DNA from: Thermoleophilia bacterium
GTDB taxonomy: Bacteria > Actinomycetota > Thermoleophilia > Gaiellales > SKUG01
Assembly (NCBI GenBank): GCA_025964405.1
Contig: JAOPYW010000159.1
Span: 1 to 7,741, forward strand
Length of the DNA stretch: 7,741 nt
Direction: 5' to 3'
The translations under genes and the position numbers were made by a program. Under the pieces are notes generated by a model that saw only the letters and a list, made by a program, of their open reading frames with translations, had not been told where the DNA came from and made no database searches. Shown piece by piece: positions 1 to 5,075 of this stretch; the first letter of the stretch is position 1, and each line of letters begins with the position of its first letter.

Positions 1-231
1 CCCCGTTGCGCCGCGCAGCTTGGCGAGCGAACTCGCCGCGAAATCGAGCTCGGTGAGCGAGCGGTTCTTGACGTCTGCGCTCGTGATCGAAGAATCCTTG
101 ATCTCCTTGCCGGTGATCAGCGGCGCGGCTGCGAACGCAGTCCCACCAAGTGCCGCGAACACCGCGAACGTCGACATGACGTTGGCATACGACAGGCGGG
201 GGCGGCGGCGCATTCGAACTGACACGGGCAT
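1..231 (-). CDS. Secreted/surface protein, N-terminal part (runs off left edge)
   Basis: The first 77 codons of a minus-strand gene are visible. The protein begins MPVSVRMRRRPRLSYANVMS, followed by a hydrophobic segment ending GGTAFAAAP, which reads as a signal peptide or membrane anchor with a basic n-region. Next comes ITGKEIKDSSIT...DVKNRSLTELDF, the short repeat style that follows such leaders in many Actinobacteria, especially Solirubrobacter relatives. The last visible residues, LRGATG, could be the start of collagen-like Gly-X-Y repeats, but the window ends there. Start choice is ambiguous: an AGGAG on the minus strand (232-236) abuts the ATG at 231 with no spacer, but lies 6 nt before an in-frame GTG at 225, so translation may really start at 225. 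It is divergent from the alcohol dehydrogenase gene. The family is recognised by resemblance only; the biochemical role is unknown. Confidence 0.75.
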   Translation of the reverse strand, partial: MPVSVRMRRRPRLSYANVMSTFAVFAALGGTAFAAAPLITGKEIKDSSITSADVKNRSLTELDFAASSLAKLRGATG

Positions 232-289
232 CTCCTGAGCAGGGGCGACATGTACCGTGACCAAACTGCCCGGGTACCGGATTCTCTAA

Positions 290-325
290 CTGAGAAGGCA
301 CGTTCCATGTGCCATAGTCCGCGCC
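290..325 (+). promoter_or_regulatory. Candidate leaderless promoter of the alcohol dehydrogenase operon
   Basis: A -35-like CTGAGA (290-295) is followed by a 17-nt spacer and a -10-like CATAGT (313-318); each matches the sigma-70 consensus at 4 of 6 positions. Seven bases separate the -10 hexamer from the ATG at 326, so transcription would start at or beside the start codon. No Shine-Dalgarno precedes that ATG, which fits a leaderless message, a common arrangement in Actinobacteria. This is inference from sequence only. Confidence 0.4.
297..313. promoter_or_regulatory. Inverted repeat inside the promoter spacer (possible operator)
   Basis: GGCAC (297-301) and GTGCC (309-313) form perfect 5-bp inverted arms around a 7-nt centre. 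The repeat fills the interval between the candidate -35 and -10 of the dehydrogenase operon, where a repressor would block polymerase. Arms this short occur often by chance in GC-rich DNA, and no regulator gene lies beside it. Confidence 0.25.
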
Positions 326-1432
326 ATGCAGATCCGCGCCGCAGTACTCGAAGAATTCGGCAAGCCGCTCGTCGTCCAGGACGTCGACCTCGCAGGCCCC
401 AAGGCGGGTGAAGTCCTCGTGCGCCTCGTCGCCTGCGGCGTGTGCCACACCGACATGTATTCCTCCTCGGGCGTCGACCCCTCCGGCTACGCGCCCTGCG
501 TACTCGGACATGAGGGCGCCGGCGTCGTCGAGGCCGTCGGCGAGGACGTCACCTCCGTCGCGATCGGCGACCACGTCGTCACCCTCTTCTCGCCCGAGTG
601 CGGACAGTGCGTCAACTGCCGCTCCGGCAAGACCAACATATGCATCGCCATCCGCGAGCAGCAGGGCCTCGGCTACCTACCCGACGGCACCGCCCGCCTC
701 TCCCGCGACGGCGACGAGCTGCGCCACTTCATGGGCTGCTCGACCTTCGCCGAGGCCACGGTCGTCTCTGAATTCTCGCTCGCCAAGGTCAACCCCGACG
801 CCTCGCTCGAAGCCGCTTGCCTCTTCGCGTGCGGCCTCTCCACAGGCCTCGGAGCTGCGATGTACCGCGCCCAGGTCACCCCCGGCTCGACCGTCGTCGT
901 GTTCGGCCTCGGCATGGTCGGCCTCGGCGCGATCGTCGGAGCCCGCCTCCAGGGCGCCGAGCGCATCATCGGCGTCGACCTCTCGCAGGATCGGCTCGAC
1001 ATCGCCATGGCGCACGGCGCGACCGAGGGCTTCGTCGCCGACGAACACACGGTGGAGCGCATCCTCGACGAGACCGGGGGCCATGGCGCCGACTTCACCT
1101 TCGAGGCGACCGGCAACGTGAACGTCATGCGCCAGGCCGTCGAGGCCGCGCGCATGGGCTGGGGCGTCGCCACCATGACCGGCGTCGCCGGCCGTGGCGA
1201 GACGCTCGACATCGTGCCGCGCCTGCTCATCACCGGCCGCACCGTGCTCGGCGCATCCTTCGGCGGCGTACGCGGGCGCACGCAGGTGCCGCAGCTCGTC
1301 GACCGCTATCTTGCCGGAGACATCGACGTCGACGCGTTCATCTCGCACCGCATCTCGCTCGACGACGTGAACCAGGGCTTCGACCTCATGCACCACCAGG
1401 ATGGAATCAGGAGCGTGATCCAGTTCTCATGA
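326..1432 (+). CDS. Class III zinc alcohol dehydrogenase (thiol-dependent formaldehyde dehydrogenase type)
   Basis: This 368-residue medium-chain dehydrogenase is close to the usual 369 of FrmA/AdhC. Catalytic zinc ligands are C40 (GVCHTD), H62 (LGHEGAG) and C169 (FACGLSTG). The structural zinc site is C92, C95, C98 and C106. The Rossmann motif is G194-L-G-M-V-G199, with D218 ending the second strand, which favours NAD over NADP. The segment around R110 (IAIREQQGLG...PDGT) and the MGCSTF block resemble glutathione-dependent formaldehyde dehydrogenases more than mycofactocin/NDMA-type alcohol dehydrogenases. The likely reaction is oxidation of an S-hydroxymethyl thiol adduct to the S-formyl thioester in the cytoplasm. 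Most Actinobacteria use mycothiol rather than glutathione, so the thiol partner is uncertain. Human ADH5 has GADPEG where this protein has GVDPSG, replacing a glutathione-site Glu with S53. The stop overlaps the start of the MBL hydrolase gene. Confidence 0.9.
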   Translation: MQIRAAVLEEFGKPLVVQDVDLAGPKAGEVLVRLVACGVCHTDMYSSSGVDPSGYAPCVLGHEGAGVVEAVGEDVTSVAIGDHVVTLFSPECGQCVNCRSGKTNICIAIREQQGLGYLPDGTARLSRDGDELRHFMGCSTFAEATVVSEFSLAKVNPDASLEAACLFACGLSTGLGAAMYRAQVTPGSTVVVFGLGMVGLGAIVGARLQGAERIIGVDLSQDRLDIAMAHGATEGFVADEHTVERILDETGGHGADFTFEATGNVNVMRQAVEAARMGWGVATMTGVAGRGETLDIVPRLLITGRTVLGASFGGVRGRTQVPQLVDRYLAGDIDVDAFISHRISLDDVNQGFDLMHHQDGIRSVIQFS

Positions 1433-2175
1433 TCATCGAACGCACGGAATCACCGCAGTGGACCTCCAACTCCTACCTGGTCGCCGACCACGAGGGCGGC
1501 CACGCGATCATCATCGACGGCAACGGCGTCACCGCCCCGCTCATCGAGCAGGCCCGCCAACTGGGCGTGTCAGTCGACGCGATCTTCATCACGCACTGGC
1601 ACGCCGACCACATCGCTGGCATCGACGACTACAGGGGAGCCTTGAGCGCGCCCGTCCATGCCCACGCATGGACGCGTGACTCGATCGCCGACACCGTGTC
1701 AGTCGACACCGCCGTCGCCGACGGCGACGTGCTCGAGTTCGGCGACCTCAAGGTCGAGGTGCTCTACACCCCCGGCCACTCCGAGGGACAGGTCTCGCTG
1801 CTCGTGAACAGCACCGACGTGTTCACCGCCGACGTGCTCTTCAAGGGAACGGTGGGCGGCAACTTCGCGCCCGGCAACACCGGCTACGCCGACCAGCGCG
1901 CATCGGTGGAGCGGCTCCTCGAGCTGCCCGCCGAGACGAACATCCATCCCGGCCACACGCTGCCGTCAACAGTCGCCGACGAGCTCGAGCACAACCCGTT
2001 CGTGCGCATCTGGCGCGGCCTCGATCCCGAGGGCACCGACGTGGTCACCGTCTGGGACCGCCCCGCCACGCTCATCCTCTGGGCCGACGATTACGACGGC
2101 ACCAACAAGGCATGGGTGCGCTTCCACGACGATGGCTCCGACGGCATCACGGGTGGCTCGCAGGTCGTGCGGTAG
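1429..2175 (+). CDS. MBL-fold metallo-hydrolase (glyoxalase II-like), coupled to the dehydrogenase
   Basis: This 248-residue protein carries the complete metallo-beta-lactamase-fold site: H56-x-H58-x-D60-H61 (THWHADHIAG), H117 (TPGHSEG), D135 (FTADVLF) and H176 (HPGHTLPS). This pattern typifies dinuclear zinc/iron hydrolases such as hydroxyacylglutathione hydrolases. Start and stop overlap as ATGA with the dehydrogenase gene; the nearest AGGAG (1409-1413) is 15 nt upstream, so translation probably depends on coupling. Pairing with a formaldehyde dehydrogenase suggests it hydrolyses the S-formyl thioester to formate and free thiol, the role FrmB plays elsewhere. A similar ADH/MBL pairing (Rv2259-Rv2260) is known from Mycobacterium tuberculosis. 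After the last ligand, about 60 residues (190-248) form an extra Trp/Asp-rich segment not needed for the fold. The fold assignment is firm; the substrate is inferred. Confidence 0.88.
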   Translation: MIIERTESPQWTSNSYLVADHEGGHAIIIDGNGVTAPLIEQARQLGVSVDAIFITHWHADHIAGIDDYRGALSAPVHAHAWTRDSIADTVSVDTAVADGDVLEFGDLKVEVLYTPGHSEGQVSLLVNSTDVFTADVLFKGTVGGNFAPGNTGYADQRASVERLLELPAETNIHPGHTLPSTVADELEHNPFVRIWRGLDPEGTDVVTVWDRPATLILWADDYDGTNKAWVRFHDDGSDGITGGSQVVR

Positions 2176-2200
2176 GTCCCGGCACCGTGACCACGCCGCG

Positions 2201-2212
2201 TATGATCGGGCG
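2201..2212 (+). promoter_or_regulatory. Candidate leaderless -10 element of the NYN-domain gene
   Basis: TATGAT (2201-2206) matches the TATAAT consensus at 5 of 6 positions and is followed by 6 nt and then the ATG at 2213. That spacing puts the transcription start on the A of the start codon. No Shine-Dalgarno is visible before the ATG, and no convincing -35 was found. The hexamer lies in the 37-bp gap after the MBL gene, so the downstream gene can be transcribed independently. Confidence 0.5.
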
Positions 2213-2596
2213 ATGCTTCTCCACGTGATCATCGATGGACGCAACGTCATGCGGTCGCGCTGGCCCAACGTCGACGAGCGGGAGCTCGTGGAGGCAGTGG
2301 CGCGGTGGTCGGCGGCGCACGCGCACACGCCCATCGTGGCGGTCGTATTCGACGGCACCTACGAGGGCGCGGGTCCCGGCATGTACGAGCACGACGAGCG
2401 CACGGTGGTCGTGGCCACCGAAGGCGAGATCGCCGACGACGTGATCGCGCGCGAGGTCGAGGAACTCCGCGCCGAGGCCGAGCCCGTCATCGTCGCGACG
2501 AGTGACCGGGAGCTTCGCGCGCGAGTCGAGGCACACGGCGCCAAGGTGATCGGCGGAGGCTCGTTCCTCAACACGGTGATTCCCGTCAGCGCTTGA
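2213..2596 (+). CDS. NYN/YacP-type PIN-like RNase domain protein
   Basis: The 127-residue protein is essentially a single small NYN (PIN-like) domain. It opens with a strand and acidic motif, VIIDGRNV (D8, N11), then VVFDGTY (D47), an IADDVI motif (D75, D76), and ATSDRELRARV (S97, D98) before a GA.VIGGGSFL segment. These match the layout of the YacP/Rae1-like family, whose acidic residues bind a divalent metal for RNA cleavage; B. subtilis Rae1 is a ribosome-associated endoribonuclease. The frame stays open upstream to an ATG at 2132, but the extra residues would lie over the MBL gene's 3' end and do not resemble the family; the ATG at 2213 sits right behind a TATGAT -10. Its 3' end overlaps the convergent surface-protein gene by 11 bp. 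The actual RNA target here is unknown. Confidence 0.82.
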   Translation: MLLHVIIDGRNVMRSRWPNVDERELVEAVARWSAAHAHTPIVAVVFDGTYEGAGPGMYEHDERTVVVATEGEIADDVIAREVEELRAEAEPVIVATSDRELRARVEAHGAKVIGGGSFLNTVIPVSA

Positions 2597-3599
2597 GCTT
2601 CACGGTGTACGAATCGGCCTCGTGGACCAGCTTGAAGGAGTACTTCGGGCCCCACGCGGTCTCGAACAGCAGGTCGACACGGAGCGGACCGGTCGCCTTC
2701 GCGAAGCCGCGCTTCGCGCTGGCCGAGAGCACGGTGGTCACCACGAGCTGACCGGTGAACGTGCGTCGGGCGTGGCCCACGCCGACGATCGTCAGGCCGC
2801 CCAGGTCGCGCCCGCTGATGCCGAGGCGCCGGGCGTCGGTCGTGAGGATGAACGCGTGTGATTCGGTCGCACACGACGCATTGCACGCGATCTTCGACGT
2901 GATGCCACGCGCGGCCGCCTGCTTGAGGGTGGGGAGCTTGGGTTGCACCTTCGCGATCGACACCTTGAGCTGCGGGTGGTTCGCCACGATCGCGCGGCTC
3001 TCGCGTGCTGCCGAGCCGCTCACGTTGGTCGCGGTCACGCGGCACACCACGGTCTTCTCGTAGAAGCTGTCGAGCAGTCGCAGCTTGGTCGCCGTCGCAC
3101 CCTTGATCGGCTTGTCGTTGAGGAGCCACTGGTAGGCGTAGCTGTCGACGCCGCCGCTCCAGGTGCCCGGCGAACACGTCACGGTGGCGCCGGTCATCGG
3201 CGAACCGGCGACGGTGGGCGCCTTCACCGACTGCGGCGTGCCATCCTCGACCGGCACGTACGGGGAATTCGCCTCGGCGGAGCCGTCGGCATTCGACACG
3301 GTCGCGCGGCAGCTGATCTCCCAGCCGATGTCAGCTGCGGTCGGCACGTAGGCCTGGGCGCTGCCGACCTGACCGCCGCCCGCCTTGAACCACGCGAAGC
3401 TCACGGCCCCGAGCGCATCGCCCGAGAACTGGGCGCCGTCGCAGCTCACCGTTCCCCCGCCGATGACGGGGCCGGTGATCGTCGGCGAGGCGACGACCTG
3501 CGGCAGGCCCTCGGCGAGCGCGACCGAGGGCGCGAGCAGGGCGAGGGCGGCGAGGGCGGGAACGGTGAAGAGGCGGGCGCGACGAATCAGCAGGTGCAC
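2586..3599 (-). CDS. Secreted protein with two Ig-like repeats
   Basis: From the GTG at 3599 the product is 337 residues. Residues 1-29 form a clear signal peptide: MHLLIRRAR, a hydrophobic core and an ALA cleavage site before EGLP. Two Ig-like repeats of the 'PT..G....G..V.C....W......Y.W........Y......D....I.CRVTATN..GSA' type follow, at about residues 37-117 and 126-206, each with a Cys pair (C53/C97 and C142/C186). The C-terminal 130 residues contain another Cys pair (C239/C243) in a module beginning LKVSIAKV and ending in beta-rich sequence; similar modules occur in Thermoleophilia surface proteins. No sorting motif or C-terminal membrane helix is seen, so it is probably secreted or loosely wall-bound. 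The frame extends to 3719, with an ATG at 3632, but only the GTG start puts the signal peptide at the N-terminus; a weak GAAAG lies 7 nt upstream. Function is unknown. Confidence 0.82.
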   Translation of the reverse strand: MHLLIRRARLFTVPALAALALLAPSVALAEGLPQVVASPTITGPVIGGGTVSCDGAQFSGDALGAVSFAWFKAGGGQVGSAQAYVPTAADIGWEISCRATVSNADGSAEANSPYVPVEDGTPQSVKAPTVAGSPMTGATVTCSPGTWSGGVDSYAYQWLLNDKPIKGATATKLRLLDSFYEKTVVCRVTATNVSGSAARESRAIVANHPQLKVSIAKVQPKLPTLKQAAARGITSKIACNASCATESHAFILTTDARRLGISGRDLGGLTIVGVGHARRTFTGQLVVTTVLSASAKRGFAKATGPLRVDLLFETAWGPKYSFKLVHEADSYTVKLKR

Positions 3600-3731
3600 G
3601 AACGATCTTTCAGTCGAGGGACCCCGCAGCATCGGCAGGTAGCACGCGGCTGCTTGATCCGAAGCAGGTACCGTTCGGTGAGCTGTCGAGCCGCTCGGCC
3701 GCGCGCTCCGTACGAGCACTGACGTTTGGTG

Positions 3732-4031
3732 CTAGTCGTCGGCCGCCGCCAGCACGGCGTCGATGGCGGCGTCGAGGTCCTCGTCGAGACCTCCCTGGAG
3801 GCGCACGTCGGCGTCGGTGACGAACGCCACGAGCTCGACGAAGCCCTCGGGCTCGCAGGTGAGCTCGTACCCTCCCCCCGTGTGGAGGCAGTCGACGTCG
3901 AAGGTCGCGATCACCGCATCTCCGAGCTCGAGTTCGCCACCGGGCACGCGCGGCGCGATGGCACGCTCGAGGCCCGCGAGTTCCGCGGCACTGAGCACGA
4001 CGACCACCGGGTCGGTCGGGAATTCCTCCAT
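3732..4031 (-). CDS. Small acidic protein of unknown function
   Basis: This 99-residue protein begins MEEFPTDPVVVVLSAAELAG and ends in a helical, Ala/Asp-rich stretch, DEDLDAAIDAVLAAADD. The middle contains strand-like segments (AVIATFDVDCL, GYELTCEPEGFVELVAFV) with two cysteines. It is strongly acidic, with no signal peptide and no membrane segment. I do not recognise the family. Coding is supported by consistent C/G third positions and a compact alpha/beta composition. The start is uncertain: the ATG at 4031 begins the protein-like part but has no purine-rich site upstream; an in-frame GTG at 4115 has GAGG 8 nt before it and would add 28 Arg-rich residues. It is divergent from the PAS-protein gene and lies upstream, on the same strand, of the Ig-repeat protein gene, separated by 132 bp with no clear terminator. 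Confidence 0.6.
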   Translation of the reverse strand: MEEFPTDPVVVVLSAAELAGLERAIAPRVPGGELELGDAVIATFDVDCLHTGGGYELTCEPEGFVELVAFVTDADVRLQGGLDEDLDAAIDAVLAAADD

Positions 4032-4147
4032 GGGAGGGCGACTACCCGCACCAGCCCGATGCATCACGGCGGCGGTGCTGCCGCGCGTCGCGAGCCGCAC
4101 GGTCCGCTGCCGCACCGGGGTTGCCTCGTGTCAGGGGTGGGTATCCA

Positions 4148-4153
4148 TACTAT
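4148..4153 (+). promoter_or_regulatory. Candidate -10 element upstream of the PAS/kinase operon
   Basis: TACTAT fits the TAnnnT form of an actinobacterial -10 box and sits in a locally AT-richer patch of the 207-bp divergent gap. It would start transcription near 4160 and leave a leader of about 80 nt before the ATG at 4239. No good -35 at 16-18 nt was found, so the call is tentative. Confidence 0.3.
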
Positions 4154-4194
4154 TCGGGCGCTTCGATGCTTCACGACCATTGGGTTGTCACCTG

Positions 4195-4216
4195 GCCGTC
4201 TCCCCGTGGGGGCGGC
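4195..4216 (+). promoter_or_regulatory. Stem-loop in the presumed 5' leader of the PAS/kinase operon
   Basis: The 22-nt segment can fold into a 9-bp stem (seven Watson-Crick pairs and two G-U wobbles) closing a 4-nt loop. It ends 11 nt before the GGAG ribosome binding site at 4228-4231. It could affect translation initiation or message stability. No U-tract follows, so it is not a typical intrinsic terminator. Confidence 0.35.
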
Positions 4217-4227
4217 AGCACCAGCAC

Positions 4228-4231
4228 GGAG
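4228..4231 (+). promoter_or_regulatory. Ribosome binding site fixing the PAS-protein start
   Basis: GGAG lies 7 nt before the ATG at 4239. This decides the start, because the same frame remains open upstream to 3726 with no stop. The long upstream extension would lie over the divergent small gene and has no protein-like composition. Confidence 0.75.
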
Positions 4232-4238
4232 TCAAAAC

Positions 4239-5075
4239 ATGGCGGTCCCACCGGTTCCCACGCGTCGCGCGGACGATGTCCAACCCGAGGCAGAGTTCGA
4301 CTCCGCCGGCAACGCGCAGCGCGATTCCGACGCAGCGACCCGCGAGGCCAAGGCAGACACGCGCGAGACGGCTGCAGATACCCGCGAAGCGAAGGCCGAT
4401 ACGCGCGAGGCCACGGCCGATTCGCGTGAGGCGACAGCCGACTCGCGTCAACTCGACGCCGATACGCGCGAGGCTGCCGCTGACTCACGCGAGGCCGACG
4501 CCGACATTCGCGAGGCGGTCGCCGACGCCCAACGCCAGGCATCGAAGTACGCTCGGAGCCTGCTCGAGGCCAGCCTCGATCCGATGGTCACGATCAGCCC
4601 CGAGGGCAAGATCACGGACGTCAACGAGGCCACCGTCGAACTGACGGGTGTCACGCGCGGCGTGCTCATCGACACCGACTTCTCCGACTACTTCACCGAG
4701 CCCGGTGAGGCGCGGGCGATCTACGAGCAGGTGTTCGCCGAGGGCTCGGTGCGTGACTACCCGCTGACCATCCACCACGTCGACGGCGCACAGGTGCAGG
4801 TGCTCTACAACGCGTCGGCCTACAAGGACGAGGACGGCCACGTGCTCGGCGTGTTCGCGGCGGCGCGCGACGTGACGGCCCAGCGCCAGGCGGAGCGCGA
4901 GATCATCCAGCAACGCGAGATCATCGCCCAGCGTGCCAAGGAGCTCGATCGGTTGGGCGACCTCGAGCGCTTCCAGCGGCTGACGGTGGGCCGCGAACTC
5001 AAGATGATCGAGCTCAAGAAGGAGATCGCCGACCTCCGGCTGCGCTTGCCTGCGGACGACGACCACGATGCCTGA
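4239..5075 (+). CDS. Heptad-repeat PAS-domain signalling protein
   Basis: This is a 278-residue soluble protein without membrane segments. Residues 1-33 are a polar leader. Residues 34-96 are nine consecutive heptads of the form (T/S)RExxAD. A PAS domain follows at about 105-215: SLLEASLDPMVTISPEGKITDVNEA at its start, LYNASAYKDEDG in the core and VFAAARDVTAQRQAE at its end. Residues 215-270 are a charged coiled coil containing ERFQRLTVGRELKMIELKKE, a motif I associate with the linker between PAS domains and histidine kinase cores. There is no kinase, GGDEF or other output domain in this polypeptide. The gene overlaps the histidine kinase gene by 8 bp (ATGCCTGA, 5068-5075), so the two are surely co-translated and probably work as one receptor. 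The PAS ligand or cofactor cannot be read from the sequence. Confidence 0.87.
   Translation: MAVPPVPTRRADDVQPEAEFDSAGNAQRDSDAATREAKADTRETAADTREAKADTREATADSREATADSRQLDADTREAAADSREADADIREAVADAQRQASKYARSLLEASLDPMVTISPEGKITDVNEATVELTGVTRGVLIDTDFSDYFTEPGEARAIYEQVFAEGSVRDYPLTIHHVDGAQVQVLYNASAYKDEDGHVLGVFAAARDVTAQRQAEREIIQQREIIAQRAKELDRLGDLERFQRLTVGRELKMIELKKEIADLRLRLPADDDHDA
4338..4526 (+). repeat. Nine tandem 21-bp units encoding (T/S)RExxAD heptads
   Basis: Nine in-register 21-bp units (189 bp) encode TREAKAD, TRETAAD, TREAKAD, TREATAD, SREATAD, SRQLDAD, TREAAAD, SREADAD and IREAVAD. A degenerate tenth unit (QRDSDAA) precedes them. The DNA copies have diverged mostly at third positions while the Arg, Glu, Ala and Asp positions persist, which points to selection on the protein. 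The period of seven with alternating charges suggests a long alanine-rich helix or coiled coil. Confidence 0.9.

Noticed and set aside
677..1396. Long minus-strand open frame opposite the dehydrogenase
   Set aside because: It is a Glu/Asp/Val-rich antisense shadow typical of GC-rich genes, with no start signals and no motif.
817..1428. Plus-strand frame upstream of and continuous with the MBL hydrolase
   Set aside because: It encodes an Arg/His/Pro-rich shadow of the dehydrogenase gene; protein-like sequence begins only at the ATGA overlap at 1429.
2132..2212. Longer start for the NYN-domain protein
   Set aside because: The extra residues overlap the MBL gene's 3' end and do not resemble the family; the -10 box predicts the start at 2213.
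3651..3666. TGCTT/AAGCA inverted repeat upstream of the Ig-repeat protein
   Set aside because: Five-base arms with a six-base loop and no promoter or tract context are not distinguishable from chance.
3600..3719. Longer start for the Ig-repeat secreted protein
   Set aside because: It would bury the signal peptide 40 residues inside the chain; the GTG at 3599 places it at the N-terminus.
2943..3722. Long plus-strand open frame opposite the Ig-repeat protein
   Set aside because: It is Arg/Gly/His-rich with no recognisable fold, whereas the minus strand has a signal peptide and repeats.
3726..4238. Open plus-strand frame extending the PAS protein upstream by 171 codons
   Set aside because: The extension has no stop but is low-complexity, lies antisense to the small acidic gene, and the ATG at 4239 has a well-spaced GGAG.
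4338..4526. Tandem 21-bp units considered as a CRISPR or satellite array
   Set aside because: Units are contiguous without spacers, in frame, and diverge at third positions, so they are coding heptads.
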